The notes beneath the pieces are model-generated. The model was given only the letters and a program-made list of their open reading frames with translations. It ran no database searches and was not told the DNA's origin. The translations under genes and the position numbers were made by a program. From the NCBI GenBank assembly GCA_934500835.1, contig CAKSTR010000001.1, positions 248,001 through 312,000 on the forward strand: a stretch of 64,000 bases of DNA, read 5' to 3'. Of the stretch, positions 1-9,099 are shown in pieces; the first letter of the stretch is position 1, and each line of letters opens with the position of its first letter. This DNA comes from an uncultured Paracoccaceae bacterium. Its GTDB lineage: Bacteria > Pseudomonadota > Alphaproteobacteria > Rhodobacterales > Rhodobacteraceae.

Positions 1-224
1 TGCCGCCACAGGTGATGCTGGCGCTGGTCGGCCTTGCCCTTCTGGGCGCGCTGACCGGCGCGCTGGCCACCGCCATGGCCGTCCCCGAGCAACGCTTTGC
101 CGCCGTGCTGACCCTTGGCATCACCGCCGCCGGCGTGCCTTTCCTTGGCATTGGCGCCGCGTTCTGGGGGCTGGTCGCGGGCGTCGCCTTCCATCTGCTG
201 GACCGGGTCGCGCGCAAGGCCTGA
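1..224 (+). CDS. benE: BenE-type benzoate/H+ symporter, C-terminal fragment (gene enters from the left edge)
   Basis: Only the last ~73 residues are present; the reading frame is open to base 3 and stops at 222-224. The fragment is hydrophobic and carries a Phe-Leu-Gly-Ile-Gly-Ala-Ala-Phe-Trp-Gly-Leu motif near the end. I recognise this as the C-terminal segment of BenE-family 12-TM symporters, inner-membrane proteins that import benzoate-like acids with protons. An in-frame GTG-ATG at 12-17 is internal, not the start. The gene converges on the helicase gene, with a large structured repeat between them. Family assignment from the tail alone is moderately secure; the substrate is not inferable. 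Confidence 0.6.
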   Translation, partial: PPQVMLALVGLALLGALTGALATAMAVPEQRFAAVLTLGITAAGVPFLGIGAAFWGLVAGVAFHLLDRVARKA

Positions 225-244
225 TGCCCCGACAGCCGCACCCT

Positions 245-412
245 TGGGGGTTTCACCCCCAAACCCCGAGGATATTTTCAGACAGAAAATGCAATTGCTC
301 TCATCTTGTTTTCTGTCTGAAAATATCCCCGCGCGGCGCGCAGCCCGAGCCGGTTGGCGCGAAACGCGCCAGAGGCGAGAGAAAAGACGTGCGGCGCAAG
401 CCGCTCGATCTG
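245..412. repeat. Dispersed structured repeat, copy 1 (long palindrome plus two short hairpins; likely bidirectional terminator)
   Basis: The element opens with a GGGGGT/ACCCCC hairpin. It continues with a perfect 20-bp inverted repeat (270-289 pairing with 309-328, loop 19 nt), then a GGCGCG-AAA-CGCGCC hairpin (about 356-370), the conserved stretch AGAGGCGAGAGAAAAGACGT and a GCGGC/GCCGC pair, ending at CGATCTG. A second copy lies at 55610-55773. Copy 1 sits between the tail-to-tail ends of the BenE-like gene and the helicase gene. Position and symmetry suggest termination in both directions. Confidence 0.85.
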
Positions 413-440
413 CCTGGACCGGCTGGCTGAAGCGCGCGGA

Positions 441-2984
441 TCAGAACGGGATGTCGTCGGCCATGTCCGCGGGCATGACGAAGCGGGCGACGATCTTCTT
501 CTCGCCGGCCTTGTCGAAGCGGATGTCCAGCTTGTCGCCCTCGATCCCGGTCACGCTTCCATAGCCGAACTTGGTGTGGAACACCCGGTCGCCGGGCGAA
601 TAGGCGCTGTCGGCGGTCAGCTCGATGGTGGCGTTGCGCGCCCCGCGCGGTTGCGAGGCCGGGCGGATGGCCTGCCGCTCCTGCATGCGCCGCCAGCCGG
701 GCGAGTTGTAGACATCGGCCCGGGTCGCCCGGTCCTCCAGCGTGGACCCGAAGCCGCCCCCGAAACCCGGAGCCGCCGCCGCGCCATAGCCGCCGCCCAT
801 CAGGCCGGGCGGGGTCAGCACCTCGACATGATCCTGCGGCAGTTCGTCGATGAAGCGGCTGGGCAGCTGGCTTTGCCACTGGCCATAGACCCGGCGGTTC
901 GAGGCGAAGGAGATCGTGCAGATTTCCTCGGCCCTGGTGATGCCGACATAGGCGAGGCGGCGCTCCTCCTCGATCCCTTTCAGGCCGGATTCGTCCATGC
1001 TGCGCTGGCTGGGGAAGAGGCCGTCCTCCCATCCCGGCAGGAAGACCACCGGGAATTCCAGCCCCTTGGCGGCATGGAGAGTCATGATGCTGACCTTCTC
1101 GGCCGCATCCTCGGACTCGTTTTCCATGATCAGGCTGACGTGTTCGAGAAAGCCCTGCAGGCTGTCGAACTGTTCCAGCGCCTTGATCAGTTCCTTGAGG
1201 TTTTCAAGCCGGCCCTCGGCCTCGGGCGACTTGTCGTTCTGCCACATCGAGACATAGCCCGATTCCTCGAGGATCACCTCGGCCAGCCGGACATGGGTCA
1301 GATCGGACTGGGGCGGCGTGTCGGGCAGGATCGGTTCGATCAGCGTGTCGGCCACAGCGGGGCGGGCATGGGCGATGGCCGCGTGCCAGCGGTCCACCGC
1401 CTCGACGAAGATGCGCAGCTGGGCCGCGCCCTTGCCGCCGATCCCGCCGCGCGCCAGAAGGCCGCGGGCGCCTTCCAGAAGGCTCATCCCCAGGTCCCGC
1501 GCCTCGCGCTGGATGTCCTGCTGCGCCTTGTCGCCAAGGCCGCGCTTGGGCAGGTTGATCACGCGTTCGAAGGCGAGGTCGTCCTCGGGGCTGACCGCCA
1601 GGCGGAAATAGGCCATGGCGTCGCGGATTTCCTGCCGTTCGTAGAACCTGGGCCCGCCGATGACGCGATAGGGCAGGCCGATGGTCAGGAAGCGGTCCTC
1701 GAAGGCGCGCATCTGGTGGGAGGCGCGGACGAGGATCGCCTGCCCGTCCAGGCCGATCGGATCATGGTGGCGGGTGCCGCGCTGCAGGGCTTCGATCTCT
1801 TCGCCGATCCAGCGCGCCTCTTCCTCGCCGTCCCAATGGCCGATCAGGCGGACCTTCTCGCCCTGTTTGATGTCGGTCCAGAGCGTCTTGCCCAACCGTC
1901 CGGCGTTGGCGCTGATCACGCCCGAGGCGGCGGCAAGGATGTGGGGGGTGGAGCGGTAGTTCTGTTCCAGCCGGATCACCGTGGCGCCGGGGAAATCCTT
2001 CTCGAACCGCAGGATGTTGCCGACCTCGGCGCCGCGCCAGCCGTAGATCGACTGGTCGTCGTCGCCCACGCAGCAGATGTTGCGGTGCGCCTGAGCCAAC
2101 AGCCGCAGCCACAGGTATTGGGCGACGTTGGTGTCCTGATATTCGTCGACAAGGATGTAGCGGAACCAGCGCTGGTATTGCGCCAGCACATCGGAGTGCC
2201 GCTTGAAGATTTCCACGCAATGCAACAGCAGGTCGCCGAAATCGCAGGCGTTCAGGCTGCGCAGCCGGTCCTGATAGCGCCTATAAATTTCTTTTGCAGT
2301 GACAACCGGCCTGTCAGGCTGAATCGCCACTGCCCGGCGATCAACACTGTTATAATTAGGCGTCGAGTGAACCTTATCGAAGTCCTCGACAAGGCGCTCA
2401 AAATCGATCACGAAATCGTCTTTGTCGGGCACTCGAAGTGGTGTGCGTGCTTGGTTCTTCCACTGGTCAATTTTTCCAGCGACGAGCCGCGGTGGCCATC
2501 GCTTCATATCAAGTTTTTCCGGCTCCATGATTTGTTTGATCAGCCGCAGCTGGTCGTCCGTATCAAGGATGGTGAAGCTGGGCTTCAGGCCGACAAGCTC
2601 GGCATGGCGGCGCAGGATCTTCACGCTCAGCGAGTGGAAAGTGCCCATCCATCTCAGGTCGGGGATATTAAATGGAGTATTTCTCAGCCGCGTTTTCATT
2701 TCCTGCGCGGCTTTGTTGGTAAATGTAACCGCGAGAATTTCATCGGGCCTTGCGCGGCCTGACGTCCAGATGTGAGCCACGCGCGCCATCAGCGCCTTGG
2801 TCTTGCCGGTGCCGGCGCCGGCCAGCATCAGGACGGGGCCGTCCAGCGTCTCGACCGCGCGGCGCTGCGCGGGGTTGAGGTCGTCCAGATAGGGCGCGGC
2901 ACGCGCGGCCATGGCGCGCTGCGAGAGCGGCACGGAGGCGGGCACGGGGCCGTTCAGCGGATCATCGTCGTCCCAGGGGTCCAT
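441..2984 (-). CDS. uvrD: UvrD/PcrA-family ATP-dependent DNA helicase
   Basis: An 847-residue superfamily 1A 3'-5' helicase that unwinds DNA in repair and replication restart. Visible motifs are Walker A GAGTGKT (about 55-62), GTFHSL motif Ia region, VDEYQD Walker B (about 277-282), GDDDQSIYGWRGA motif III, NYRS motif IV, and HAAKGLEF/VYVGITRAE motifs near 560-620. The C-terminus has a tudor-like segment (YSPGDRVFHTKFGYGSV) typical of PcrA/UvrD. The ATG at 2984 gives the family's usual start. Residues ~75-110 and ~150-236 (about 2278-2530 and 2660-2750) are encoded by markedly AT-richer DNA than the rest: 60 of 120 bases are G/C in 2281-2400. That section also looks longer than in the relatives I know. 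The frame is intact, so the protein is probably functional. Confidence 0.95.
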   Translation of the reverse strand: MDPWDDDDPLNGPVPASVPLSQRAMAARAAPYLDDLNPAQRRAVETLDGPVLMLAGAGTGKTKALMARVAHIWTSGRARPDEILAVTFTNKAAQEMKTRLRNTPFNIPDLRWMGTFHSLSVKILRRHAELVGLKPSFTILDTDDQLRLIKQIMEPEKLDMKRWPPRLVAGKIDQWKNQARTPLRVPDKDDFVIDFERLVEDFDKVHSTPNYNSVDRRAVAIQPDRPVVTAKEIYRRYQDRLRSLNACDFGDLLLHCVEIFKRHSDVLAQYQRWFRYILVDEYQDTNVAQYLWLRLLAQAHRNICCVGDDDQSIYGWRGAEVGNILRFEKDFPGATVIRLEQNYRSTPHILAAASGVISANAGRLGKTLWTDIKQGEKVRLIGHWDGEEEARWIGEEIEALQRGTRHHDPIGLDGQAILVRASHQMRAFEDRFLTIGLPYRVIGGPRFYERQEIRDAMAYFRLAVSPEDDLAFERVINLPKRGLGDKAQQDIQREARDLGMSLLEGARGLLARGGIGGKGAAQLRIFVEAVDRWHAAIAHARPAVADTLIEPILPDTPPQSDLTHVRLAEVILEESGYVSMWQNDKSPEAEGRLENLKELIKALEQFDSLQGFLEHVSLIMENESEDAAEKVSIMTLHAAKGLEFPVVFLPGWEDGLFPSQRSMDESGLKGIEEERRLAYVGITRAEEICTISFASNRRVYGQWQSQLPSRFIDELPQDHVEVLTPPGLMGGGYGAAAAPGFGGGFGSTLEDRATRADVYNSPGWRRMQERQAIRPASQPRGARNATIELTADSAYSPGDRVFHTKFGYGSVTGIEGDKLDIRFDKAGEKKIVARFVMPADMADDIPF

Positions 2985-3167
2985 GGCCGCAGGATAGCCG
3001 GGCTTTGCGGCAAGGGAAAGCGCCGTTCTCGGATTGTTCAGGCCATATGCGGGCGGTTCATCCGGGCGGGAACCGGCGGGACTTCGCCCCGCCTGCTGAC
3101 ACGCCCGCCCGGCCGGGCAAAAGGTGCCTTGCGGGCCGCGCGGGCGACGGCTTACGCCGGACCGCCC

Positions 3168-3785
3168 CTAGACCCCCGGATACTCGCGCCGCAGGCCCTC
3201 GGAATAGCGGGCGAAGAGCCGGGCGAAAGTGGCGATGTCATCCTCGGTCCAGTCGGCGAAGATGCGGGCGTTGCGCTGCCATTTCGCACCCAGGAAAGCC
3301 TGCATCAGCGCATGCCCCCGCTCCGTCGGGTTCAGGATCGAGCGGCGGCCGTCCTCCTGGCTGACGCCGCGGGCGACCAGCCCCCGTTCGACCAGATCGG
3401 CGGCGATCCGGCTGGCGCGCGACGGGTCCAGCGTCAGCTCTTCGGCCAGAAGCCCGACGGTGGGCTCCTGTGGTGCGGGCCGGCCGTAGCCGCCGCGGAT
3501 CCGCATAAGGGCGGACAGGGCGTGGAACTGCGAGGCTTCAAGCCCGGTGTCCAACTCTCGCATCAGGGTCTGCGGCAGGTCGCCCTTCATCACCCGGCGG
3601 ACGTAGAGGAAGTGCTCGGCATCGAAATCCAGCAGCGCCGCGATGGCTGCGGGCGAAAAGCCCTGCCCTTCCAGATGCCCCGCCACCTGCGCGCGATAGG
3701 CGGCCGAACTCTTGCCGGGCATGACATTTGCCGTGGCATCGCTTGCGGAAGGGGGTGGCGCTTCGGGGCCGGCAGGAAGATTCAC
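3168..3785 (-). CDS. MarR-family transcriptional regulator
   Basis: A ~205-residue protein with a central winged-helix (LSALMRIRGG..., TVGLLAEELTLDPSRASRIAADLVERGLVAR, then the wing EDGRRSILNPTERG) typical of MarR. I chose GTG at 3785 because a good Shine-Dalgarno (AGAGG, 7 nt away) precedes it; a longer frame from ATG 3836 would run through the palindromic operator candidate and has no clear ribosome site. The gene is divergent from the MFS efflux gene at 3898, the classic layout in which MarR represses the pump and itself until a toxic ligand binds. The ligand cannot be inferred. Confidence 0.88.
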   Translation of the reverse strand: MNLPAGPEAPPPSASDATANVMPGKSSAAYRAQVAGHLEGQGFSPAAIAALLDFDAEHFLYVRRVMKGDLPQTLMRELDTGLEASQFHALSALMRIRGGYGRPAPQEPTVGLLAEELTLDPSRASRIAADLVERGLVARGVSQEDGRRSILNPTERGHALMQAFLGAKWQRNARIFADWTEDDIATFARLFARYSEGLRREYPGV

Positions 3786-3812
3786 GGGCGTGCCTCTGTC
3801 AATATACTGCTC

Positions 3813-3858
3813 ATGGCATTTATATGCCATTGACACATATCTGCCTGCAAGGCATTTA
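3813..3858 (+). promoter_or_regulatory. Candidate MarR operator and promoter of the efflux gene
   Basis: A perfect inverted repeat with 7-bp arms, ATGGCAT-TTAT-ATGCCAT (3813-3830), lies in the divergent marR/MFS interval. A TTGACA -35-like hexamer (3830-3835) overlaps its right edge, with a weak AT-rich -10 region near 3853-3860. A half-site GGCATTTAT recurs at 3851-3859. Size and symmetry match MarR dimer sites. The role is inferred from position. Confidence 0.6.
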
Positions 3859-3897
3859 TTGTCGCATCAATGATTCCGCATTTGCGACGGTTTTCCC

Positions 3898-5451
3898 ATG
3901 TCATCTTCGTCTTCCGCTTCTTCTGCCGCCCCGGCGGCCACACCTGACGCTGCCGCCCAGGGCACCGTGACGGGCGCATCTTCGGTGCGGCTGGTCATCG
4001 CCTCGGTCGCGGTGCTGCTTTTGCTGGCCGCGCTGGACCAGACCATCGTCTCCACCGCGCTGCCGACCATCGTCGCCGACCTTGGCGGGCTTGAGCATCT
4101 GAGCTGGGTGGTCACCGCCTATATCCTTGCCTCGACCATCGTGGCCCCGCTTTATGGCAAGCTGGGCGACCTCTACGGGCGGCGGCGGATGGTGATCGTC
4201 TCGGTCTCGATCTTCCTGACCGGGTCGATCCTCTGCGGCCTGGCGCAAAGCATGGGCTTCCTGATCGTCTCGCGCGCCATTCAGGGCCTGGGGGGCGGCG
4301 GGTTGTTCGTGCTGGCGCTGTCGATCATCGCCGATGTGCTGCCCCCGGCCGAGAGAGGCAGGATCCAGGGCGTCTTTGCCGGCGTCTTCGGCGTCTCGTC
4401 GGTGATCGGGCCGCTGATCGGCGGCTGGTTCGTCGAGATCGCCAGCTGGCACTGGATCTTCTACGTCAACCTGCCCTTCGGCCTGGCCGCGCTTGCCGGG
4501 TTCATCTGGGGCTTCCATGCCCCGACCCAGCGCGTCGAGCACAGGATCGACTATGCCGGCGCGGCGCTTCTGTCGCTGACCCTTGGCGCGCTGGTGCTGG
4601 TGACCTCGCTTGGCGGGCGGACCTTCGCCTGGGACAGCCCCGGGGCGATCGGGATGATCGCGGCGGCCGGGCTGGGGCTGGCGGCCTTCCTCTGGGTCGA
4701 GTCGCGCGCGGCCGAACCGGTGCTGCCGCTGAGCCTGTTCCGCGGCAATGTGTTCAACGTCACCTCGGCCATCGGCTTCGTCTCGGGGGCGATGCTCTTT
4801 GGCACCGTCACCTTCATCCCGGTCTGGCTGCAGATCGCCCGCGGCGCCAGCCCGACCCAGTCGGGATGGGAGATGATCCCGCTGACCTTGGGCATCCTGC
4901 TCGCCTCGACGGTTTCGGGGCGCTACATGGGCCGCACCGGACGGTACCGGCTGCTGCCGCAGGTCGGGCTGGCGATTGCGGCCTGCGGGATCGCGGTGCT
5001 GACCCAGCTGGACCCCGCGATGCCCCGGCCGCTGCTGTGGGGTGCCCTCCTGGCCATCGGCGCCGGCCTTGGCACCGTGTTCCCGGTGGTCACGACCGCC
5101 GTCCAGAACACCGTGCCGCGCCACCAGATCGGCACCGCCACCGCGGCGGGCCTGATGTTCCGGCAGGTGGGCGGCTCGATCTCGGTCGCGGCCTACGGCG
5201 CGATCTTCGCCGCCGGCATGGCGGCGGCCCTGGGGGCTGCAGGCCATGGGGCGGTGCATGTGGCCGAACTCGGGCCGCAGATGATGTCCGGCCTTGGCGA
5301 GGCGGACAGGGCACTGGTCGGCCAGGCGGTGTCCGACAGCCTGCGTCCGGTATTCTGGATCAGCCTTGTTCTGGTGGGGATCGGTTTCGCGCTGACCTTC
5401 ATCCTGAAAGAGGTGCCGCTGGTGAACCGGCTGGTGCCGAAGGGCGAATGA
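3898..5451 (+). CDS. MFS multidrug efflux transporter, DHA2 (EmrB/QacA) family, 14 TM
   Basis: A 517-residue inner-membrane protein with about 14 hydrophobic segments. The D1-type motif LDQTIVSTALPTIVADLG sits in TM1, and motif A is GKLGDLYGRRRM after TM2. The motif C region reads GVSSVIGPLIGGWFV. These mark proton-coupled drug/H+ antiporters of the DHA2 class. The N-terminal ~30 residues are a Ser/Ala-rich cytoplasmic extension. No HlyD-like membrane-fusion partner is next to it, so it probably acts alone. It shares its promoter region with the divergent MarR gene, its likely repressor. Substrates cannot be read from sequence. Confidence 0.9.
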   Translation: MSSSSSASSAAPAATPDAAAQGTVTGASSVRLVIASVAVLLLLAALDQTIVSTALPTIVADLGGLEHLSWVVTAYILASTIVAPLYGKLGDLYGRRRMVIVSVSIFLTGSILCGLAQSMGFLIVSRAIQGLGGGGLFVLALSIIADVLPPAERGRIQGVFAGVFGVSSVIGPLIGGWFVEIASWHWIFYVNLPFGLAALAGFIWGFHAPTQRVEHRIDYAGAALLSLTLGALVLVTSLGGRTFAWDSPGAIGMIAAAGLGLAAFLWVESRAAEPVLPLSLFRGNVFNVTSAIGFVSGAMLFGTVTFIPVWLQIARGASPTQSGWEMIPLTLGILLASTVSGRYMGRTGRYRLLPQVGLAIAACGIAVLTQLDPAMPRPLLWGALLAIGAGLGTVFPVVTTAVQNTVPRHQIGTATAAGLMFRQVGGSISVAAYGAIFAAGMAAALGAAGHGAVHVAELGPQMMSGLGEADRALVGQAVSDSLRPVFWISLVLVGIGFALTFILKEVPLVNRLVPKGE

Positions 5452-5499
5452 CACCGCGGCCCGTCCGGACGCCTCGATCCCGGAAGGAAATCGGCTTCA

Positions 5500-5555
5500 T
5501 CTTGGCCCAAATATCCCACGGGGGTGCGGGGGTGTGAAACCCCCGCCCCGGCCAG
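5500..5555. repeat. Partial copy of the dispersed repeat family (reverse orientation)
   Basis: The segment contains AAATATCCCACGGGGGTG followed by GGGGGTGTGAAACCCCC. Reversed, this matches the left third of the elements at 245 and 55610 (GGGGGTTTCACCCCC ... GGATATTT) but lacks the CAGACAG palindrome arms. It lies 3' of the efflux gene and could serve as its terminator. Confidence 0.5.
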
Positions 5556-5658
5556 CCGCAAGGCGCAAATCCCGCGGAATTTGTCGCTGCGCGCACTTGC
5601 GCCGCGTCGCAGCATCCCTAGAGTGCGCGTCATAAAGTCACGCCGGGGGAACCGAACG

Positions 5659-8600
5659 ATGCCCGAGTTCAAGAAGATCCTTGTCGCCAACCGCGGCGAG
5701 ATCGCCATCCGCGTGATGCGGGCCGCCAATGAAATGGGCAAGAAGACCGTCGCCGTCTACGCCGAAGAGGACAAGCTCTCGCTGCACCGCTTCAAGGCCG
5801 ACGAGGCCTATCTGATCGGTGAGGGACTGTCGCCGGTGGGCGCCTATCTCTCGATCCCCGAGATCATCCGCGTGGCGCGCATGGCCGGTGCCGACGCGAT
5901 CCACCCCGGCTACGGCCTGTTGTCGGAAAACCCCGATTTCGTCGAGGCTTGCGATGCCGCCGGCATCACCTTCATCGGCCCGCAAGCCGCGACCATGCGC
6001 GCCCTTGGCGACAAGGCATCGGCCCGCAGGGTGGCCATCGCGGCCGGCGTGCCGGTCATCCCGGCCACCGAAGTGCTGGGCGATGACATGGCGCTGGTCA
6101 AGATGCAGGCCAAGGAGGTCGGCTACCCGCTCATGCTCAAGGCGTCCTGGGGCGGTGGCGGGCGCGGGATGCGTCCGATCCTGTCCGAGGACGAGCTTGA
6201 GGCCAAGGTGCGCGAGGGCCGGCGCGAGGCCGAGGCCGCCTTCGGCAACGGCGAAGGCTATCTTGAAAAGATGATCCTGCGCGCCCGCCACGTCGAGGTG
6301 CAGATCCTTGGCGACAAGCAGGGCAACGTCTGGCACCTGTGGGAGCGCGACTGCACCGTCCAGCGCCGCAACCAGAAGGTCGTCGAACGCGCCCCCGCCC
6401 CCTACCTGAGCCAGGACCAACGCGAGGCGGTCTGCGAGATGGCCCGCCGCATCTGCGCGCATGTCGATTACGAATGCGCCGGCACGGTCGAATTCCTGAT
6501 GGATATGGACAGCCAGGAATTCTACTTCATCGAGGTGAACCCCCGCGTCCAGGTCGAACACACCGTTACCGAGGAAGTGACCGGCGTGGACATCGTGCAG
6601 GCCCAGATCCTGATCGAAGAGGGCAAGTCGCTGCCCGAGGCAACCGGCCTTGCCAGCCAGGCCGAGGTCAAGCTGAACGGCCACGCCGTGCAGTGCCGGG
6701 TGACCACCGAAGATCCGCTGAACAACTTCATCCCCGATTACGGCCGTCTGACCGCCTATCGCAGCGCCACCGGCAACGGCATCCGGCTGGATGGCGGCAC
6801 GGCTTACGCCGGCGGGGTGATCACGCGGTATTACGACTCGCTTCTGGTCAAGGTCACCGCCCATGCGCAAACCCCGGAAAAGGCGATTGCGCGGATGGAT
6901 CGGGCCTTGCGCGAATTCCGCATCCGCGGTGTGGCGACGAATATCGAATTCGTCATCAACCTGCTGAAGCACCCGACCTTCCTTGACTACTCCTATACGA
7001 CGAAGTTCATCGACACGACGCCCGCCCTCTTCCAGTTCAAGAAGCGGCGCGACCGGGCGACCAAGATCCTGCTTTATATCGCCGATATCACCGTGAACGG
7101 CCACCCCGAGACCGCAGGCCGCGTGAAGCCCCCCGCCGAAGCCCGCGCGCCGAAACCCCCGGCCCCCAAGGGCGAGCCGGCAATGGGCACGCGCAACCTG
7201 CTGGAGCAGAAGGGCCCGCAGGCGGTGGCGGACTGGATGCGCCAGCAACAGAAGGTGCTGATCACCGACACCACCATGCGCGACGGCCACCAGTCGCTCC
7301 TGGCGACGCGGATGCGGTCGATCGACATGATCAAGGTGGCGCCGACCTATGCCGCCAACCTGCCGCAGCTGTTCAGCGTGGAATGCTGGGGCGGGGCCAC
7401 CTTCGACGTGGCCTACCGCTTCTTGCAGGAATGCCCCTGGCAGCGGCTGCGCGACCTGCGGGCGGCGATGCCGAACCTGATGACGCAGATGCTGCTGCGC
7501 GCCTCGAACGGCGTCGGCTATACCAACTACCCGGACAATGTTGTTCGATCCTTCGTATTCCAGGCCGCCAAGACCGGCGTCGATGTGTTCCGCGTGTTCG
7601 ATTCCCTCAACTGGGTCGAGAACATGCGGGTCGCCATGGATGCCGTGGTCGAGGCCGGAAAGCTGTGCGAGGGCACGATCTGCTACACCGGCGACATGCT
7701 GAACCCGGACCGGGCGAAATATGACTTGAAATACTACGTCGACCGCGCGCAGGAACTGAAGGCGGCCGGCGCGCATGTGCTTGGCCTGAAGGACATGGCG
7801 GGGCTGCTGAAGCCCGCCGCCGCCCGGGTTCTGGTCAAGGCGCTGAAACAGGAAGTCGGCCTGCCGGTCCATTTCCATACCCATGACACCAGCGGCGCCG
7901 CCGCCGCAACGATCCTTGCCGCCTGCGATGCCGGGGTGGATGCGGTGGACGCGGCGATGGACGCCTTCTCGGGCGGCACCTCGCAGCCCTGCCTTGGCTC
8001 CATCGTCGAGGCCCTGCGCCACACCGACCGCGACACCGGGCTGGACATGGGCGCGATCCGCGAAATCTCGAACTACTGGGAGGGCGTGCGCAACCAGTAT
8101 GCGGCCTTTGAATCCGGCCTGCCCTCGCCGGCCTCAGAGGTCTATCTGCACGAAATGCCCGGCGGCCAGTTCACCAACCTGAAGGCGCAGGCCCGCAGCC
8201 TTGGACTTGAGGAACGCTGGCACGAGGTGGCGCAGGCCTATGCCGATGCCAACCAGATGTTCGGCGACATCGTCAAGGTGACGCCCAGTTCCAAGGTCGT
8301 CGGCGACATGGCGTTGATGATGGTGGCCCAGGGGCTGACCCGCGCGCAGGTGGAGGACCCGAACGTCGATGTGGCCTTCCCCGACTCGGTCGTCGACATG
8401 CTGAAGGGAAATCTTGGCCAACCCCACGGCGGCTGGCCGCAAGGCATCCTGAAGAAAGTGCTGAAGGGCGAGGCCCCGCTGACCGAACGGCCCGGCAAGA
8501 CCCTGCCGCCGGTCGATCTTGAGGCGGCGCGGGCCAAACTCTCGGCCGAGCTGAACGGGCTGAAGGTCGATGACGAGGATCTGAACGGCTATCTGATGTA

Positions 8601-9099
8601 TCCCAAGGTCTTCCTGGACTACATGGGCCGCCACAAGGCCTATGGCCCGGTGCGGGTGCTGCCGACGCGGACCTTCTTCTACGGCATGCAGCCGGGCGAT
8701 GAGATCACCGCCGAAATCGACCCCGGCAAGACGCTGGAAATCCGCTTGCAGGCCGTGGGAGAGACCGCCGAGGACGGCGAGGTGAAGGTGTTCTTCGAGC
8801 TGAACGGCCAGCCCCGGGTGATCCGGGTGCCGAACCGTGCGGTGAAGGCCAAGACCGCCGCCCGCCCGAAGGCCGCCGAGGGCAATCCCCTGCACATCGG
8901 CGCGCCGATGCCCGGCGCCGTGGCCTCGGTTGCCGTGGCGGTGGGGGCCAGGGTGCGGGCGGGCGACCTTCTGTTGACCATCGAGGCCATGAAGATGGAG
9001 ACTGGCCTGCACGCCGACCGCGAGGCGACCGTGAAGGCGCTGCACGTCGGTCCCGGCGCGCAGATCGAGGCCAAGGATTTGTTGGTGGAGTTGGAATGA
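5659..9099 (+). CDS. pyc: Pyruvate carboxylase
   Basis: A 1146-residue single-chain enzyme that carboxylates pyruvate to oxaloacetate (ATP and bicarbonate dependent), replenishing the TCA cycle. Domain order: biotin carboxylase (~4-460, start KILVANRGEIAIRV, ATP-grasp loop GGGGRGM, FIEVNPRVQVEHTVTE), carboxyltransferase (~535-800, DTTMRDGHQSL metal/active-site motif, FHTHDTSGA), PC tetramerisation region, and a C-terminal biotinyl domain with EAMKMET; the biotin-accepting Lys is ~1112 (codon 8992-8994). ATG 5659 is chosen over upstream in-frame codons because GGGGGA precedes it and the family begins with MPEFKKILVANRG. The stop overlaps the next ATG by 4 nt (ATGA), so the DUF2314 gene is translationally coupled. 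Confidence 0.97.
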   Translation: MPEFKKILVANRGEIAIRVMRAANEMGKKTVAVYAEEDKLSLHRFKADEAYLIGEGLSPVGAYLSIPEIIRVARMAGADAIHPGYGLLSENPDFVEACDAAGITFIGPQAATMRALGDKASARRVAIAAGVPVIPATEVLGDDMALVKMQAKEVGYPLMLKASWGGGGRGMRPILSEDELEAKVREGRREAEAAFGNGEGYLEKMILRARHVEVQILGDKQGNVWHLWERDCTVQRRNQKVVERAPAPYLSQDQREAVCEMARRICAHVDYECAGTVEFLMDMDSQEFYFIEVNPRVQVEHTVTEEVTGVDIVQAQILIEEGKSLPEATGLASQAEVKLNGHAVQCRVTTEDPLNNFIPDYGRLTAYRSATGNGIRLDGGTAYAGGVITRYYDSLLVKVTAHAQTPEKAIARMDRALREFRIRGVATNIEFVINLLKHPTFLDYSYTTKFIDTTPALFQFKKRRDRATKILLYIADITVNGHPETAGRVKPPAEARAPKPPAPKGEPAMGTRNLLEQKGPQAVADWMRQQQKVLITDTTMRDGHQSLLATRMRSIDMIKVAPTYAANLPQLFSVECWGGATFDVAYRFLQECPWQRLRDLRAAMPNLMTQMLLRASNGVGYTNYPDNVVRSFVFQAAKTGVDVFRVFDSLNWVENMRVAMDAVVEAGKLCEGTICYTGDMLNPDRAKYDLKYYVDRAQELKAAGAHVLGLKDMAGLLKPAAARVLVKALKQEVGLPVHFHTHDTSGAAAATILAACDAGVDAVDAAMDAFSGGTSQPCLGSIVEALRHTDRDTGLDMGAIREISNYWEGVRNQYAAFESGLPSPASEVYLHEMPGGQFTNLKAQARSLGLEERWHEVAQAYADANQMFGDIVKVTPSSKVVGDMALMMVAQGLTRAQVEDPNVDVAFPDSVVDMLKGNLGQPHGGWPQGILKKVLKGEAPLTERPGKTLPPVDLEAARAKLSAELNGLKVDDEDLNGYLMYPKVFLDYMGRHKAYGPVRVLPTRTFFYGMQPGDEITAEIDPGKTLEIRLQAVGETAEDGEVKVFFELNGQPRVIRVPNRAVKAKTAARPKAAEGNPLHIGAPMPGAVASVAVAVGARVRAGDLLLTIEAMKMETGLHADREATVKALHVGPGAQIEAKDLLVELE

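Noticed and set aside
354..2762. 802-codon plus-strand open frame opposite uvrD
   Set aside because: It is the antisense shadow of a clear helicase gene; its composition (His/Asp/Arg-rich, no domain) is what G+C-rich antisense frames give.
5638..8022. 794-codon minus-strand open frame opposite pyc
   Set aside because: Antisense shadow of pyruvate carboxylase with no recognisable domain.
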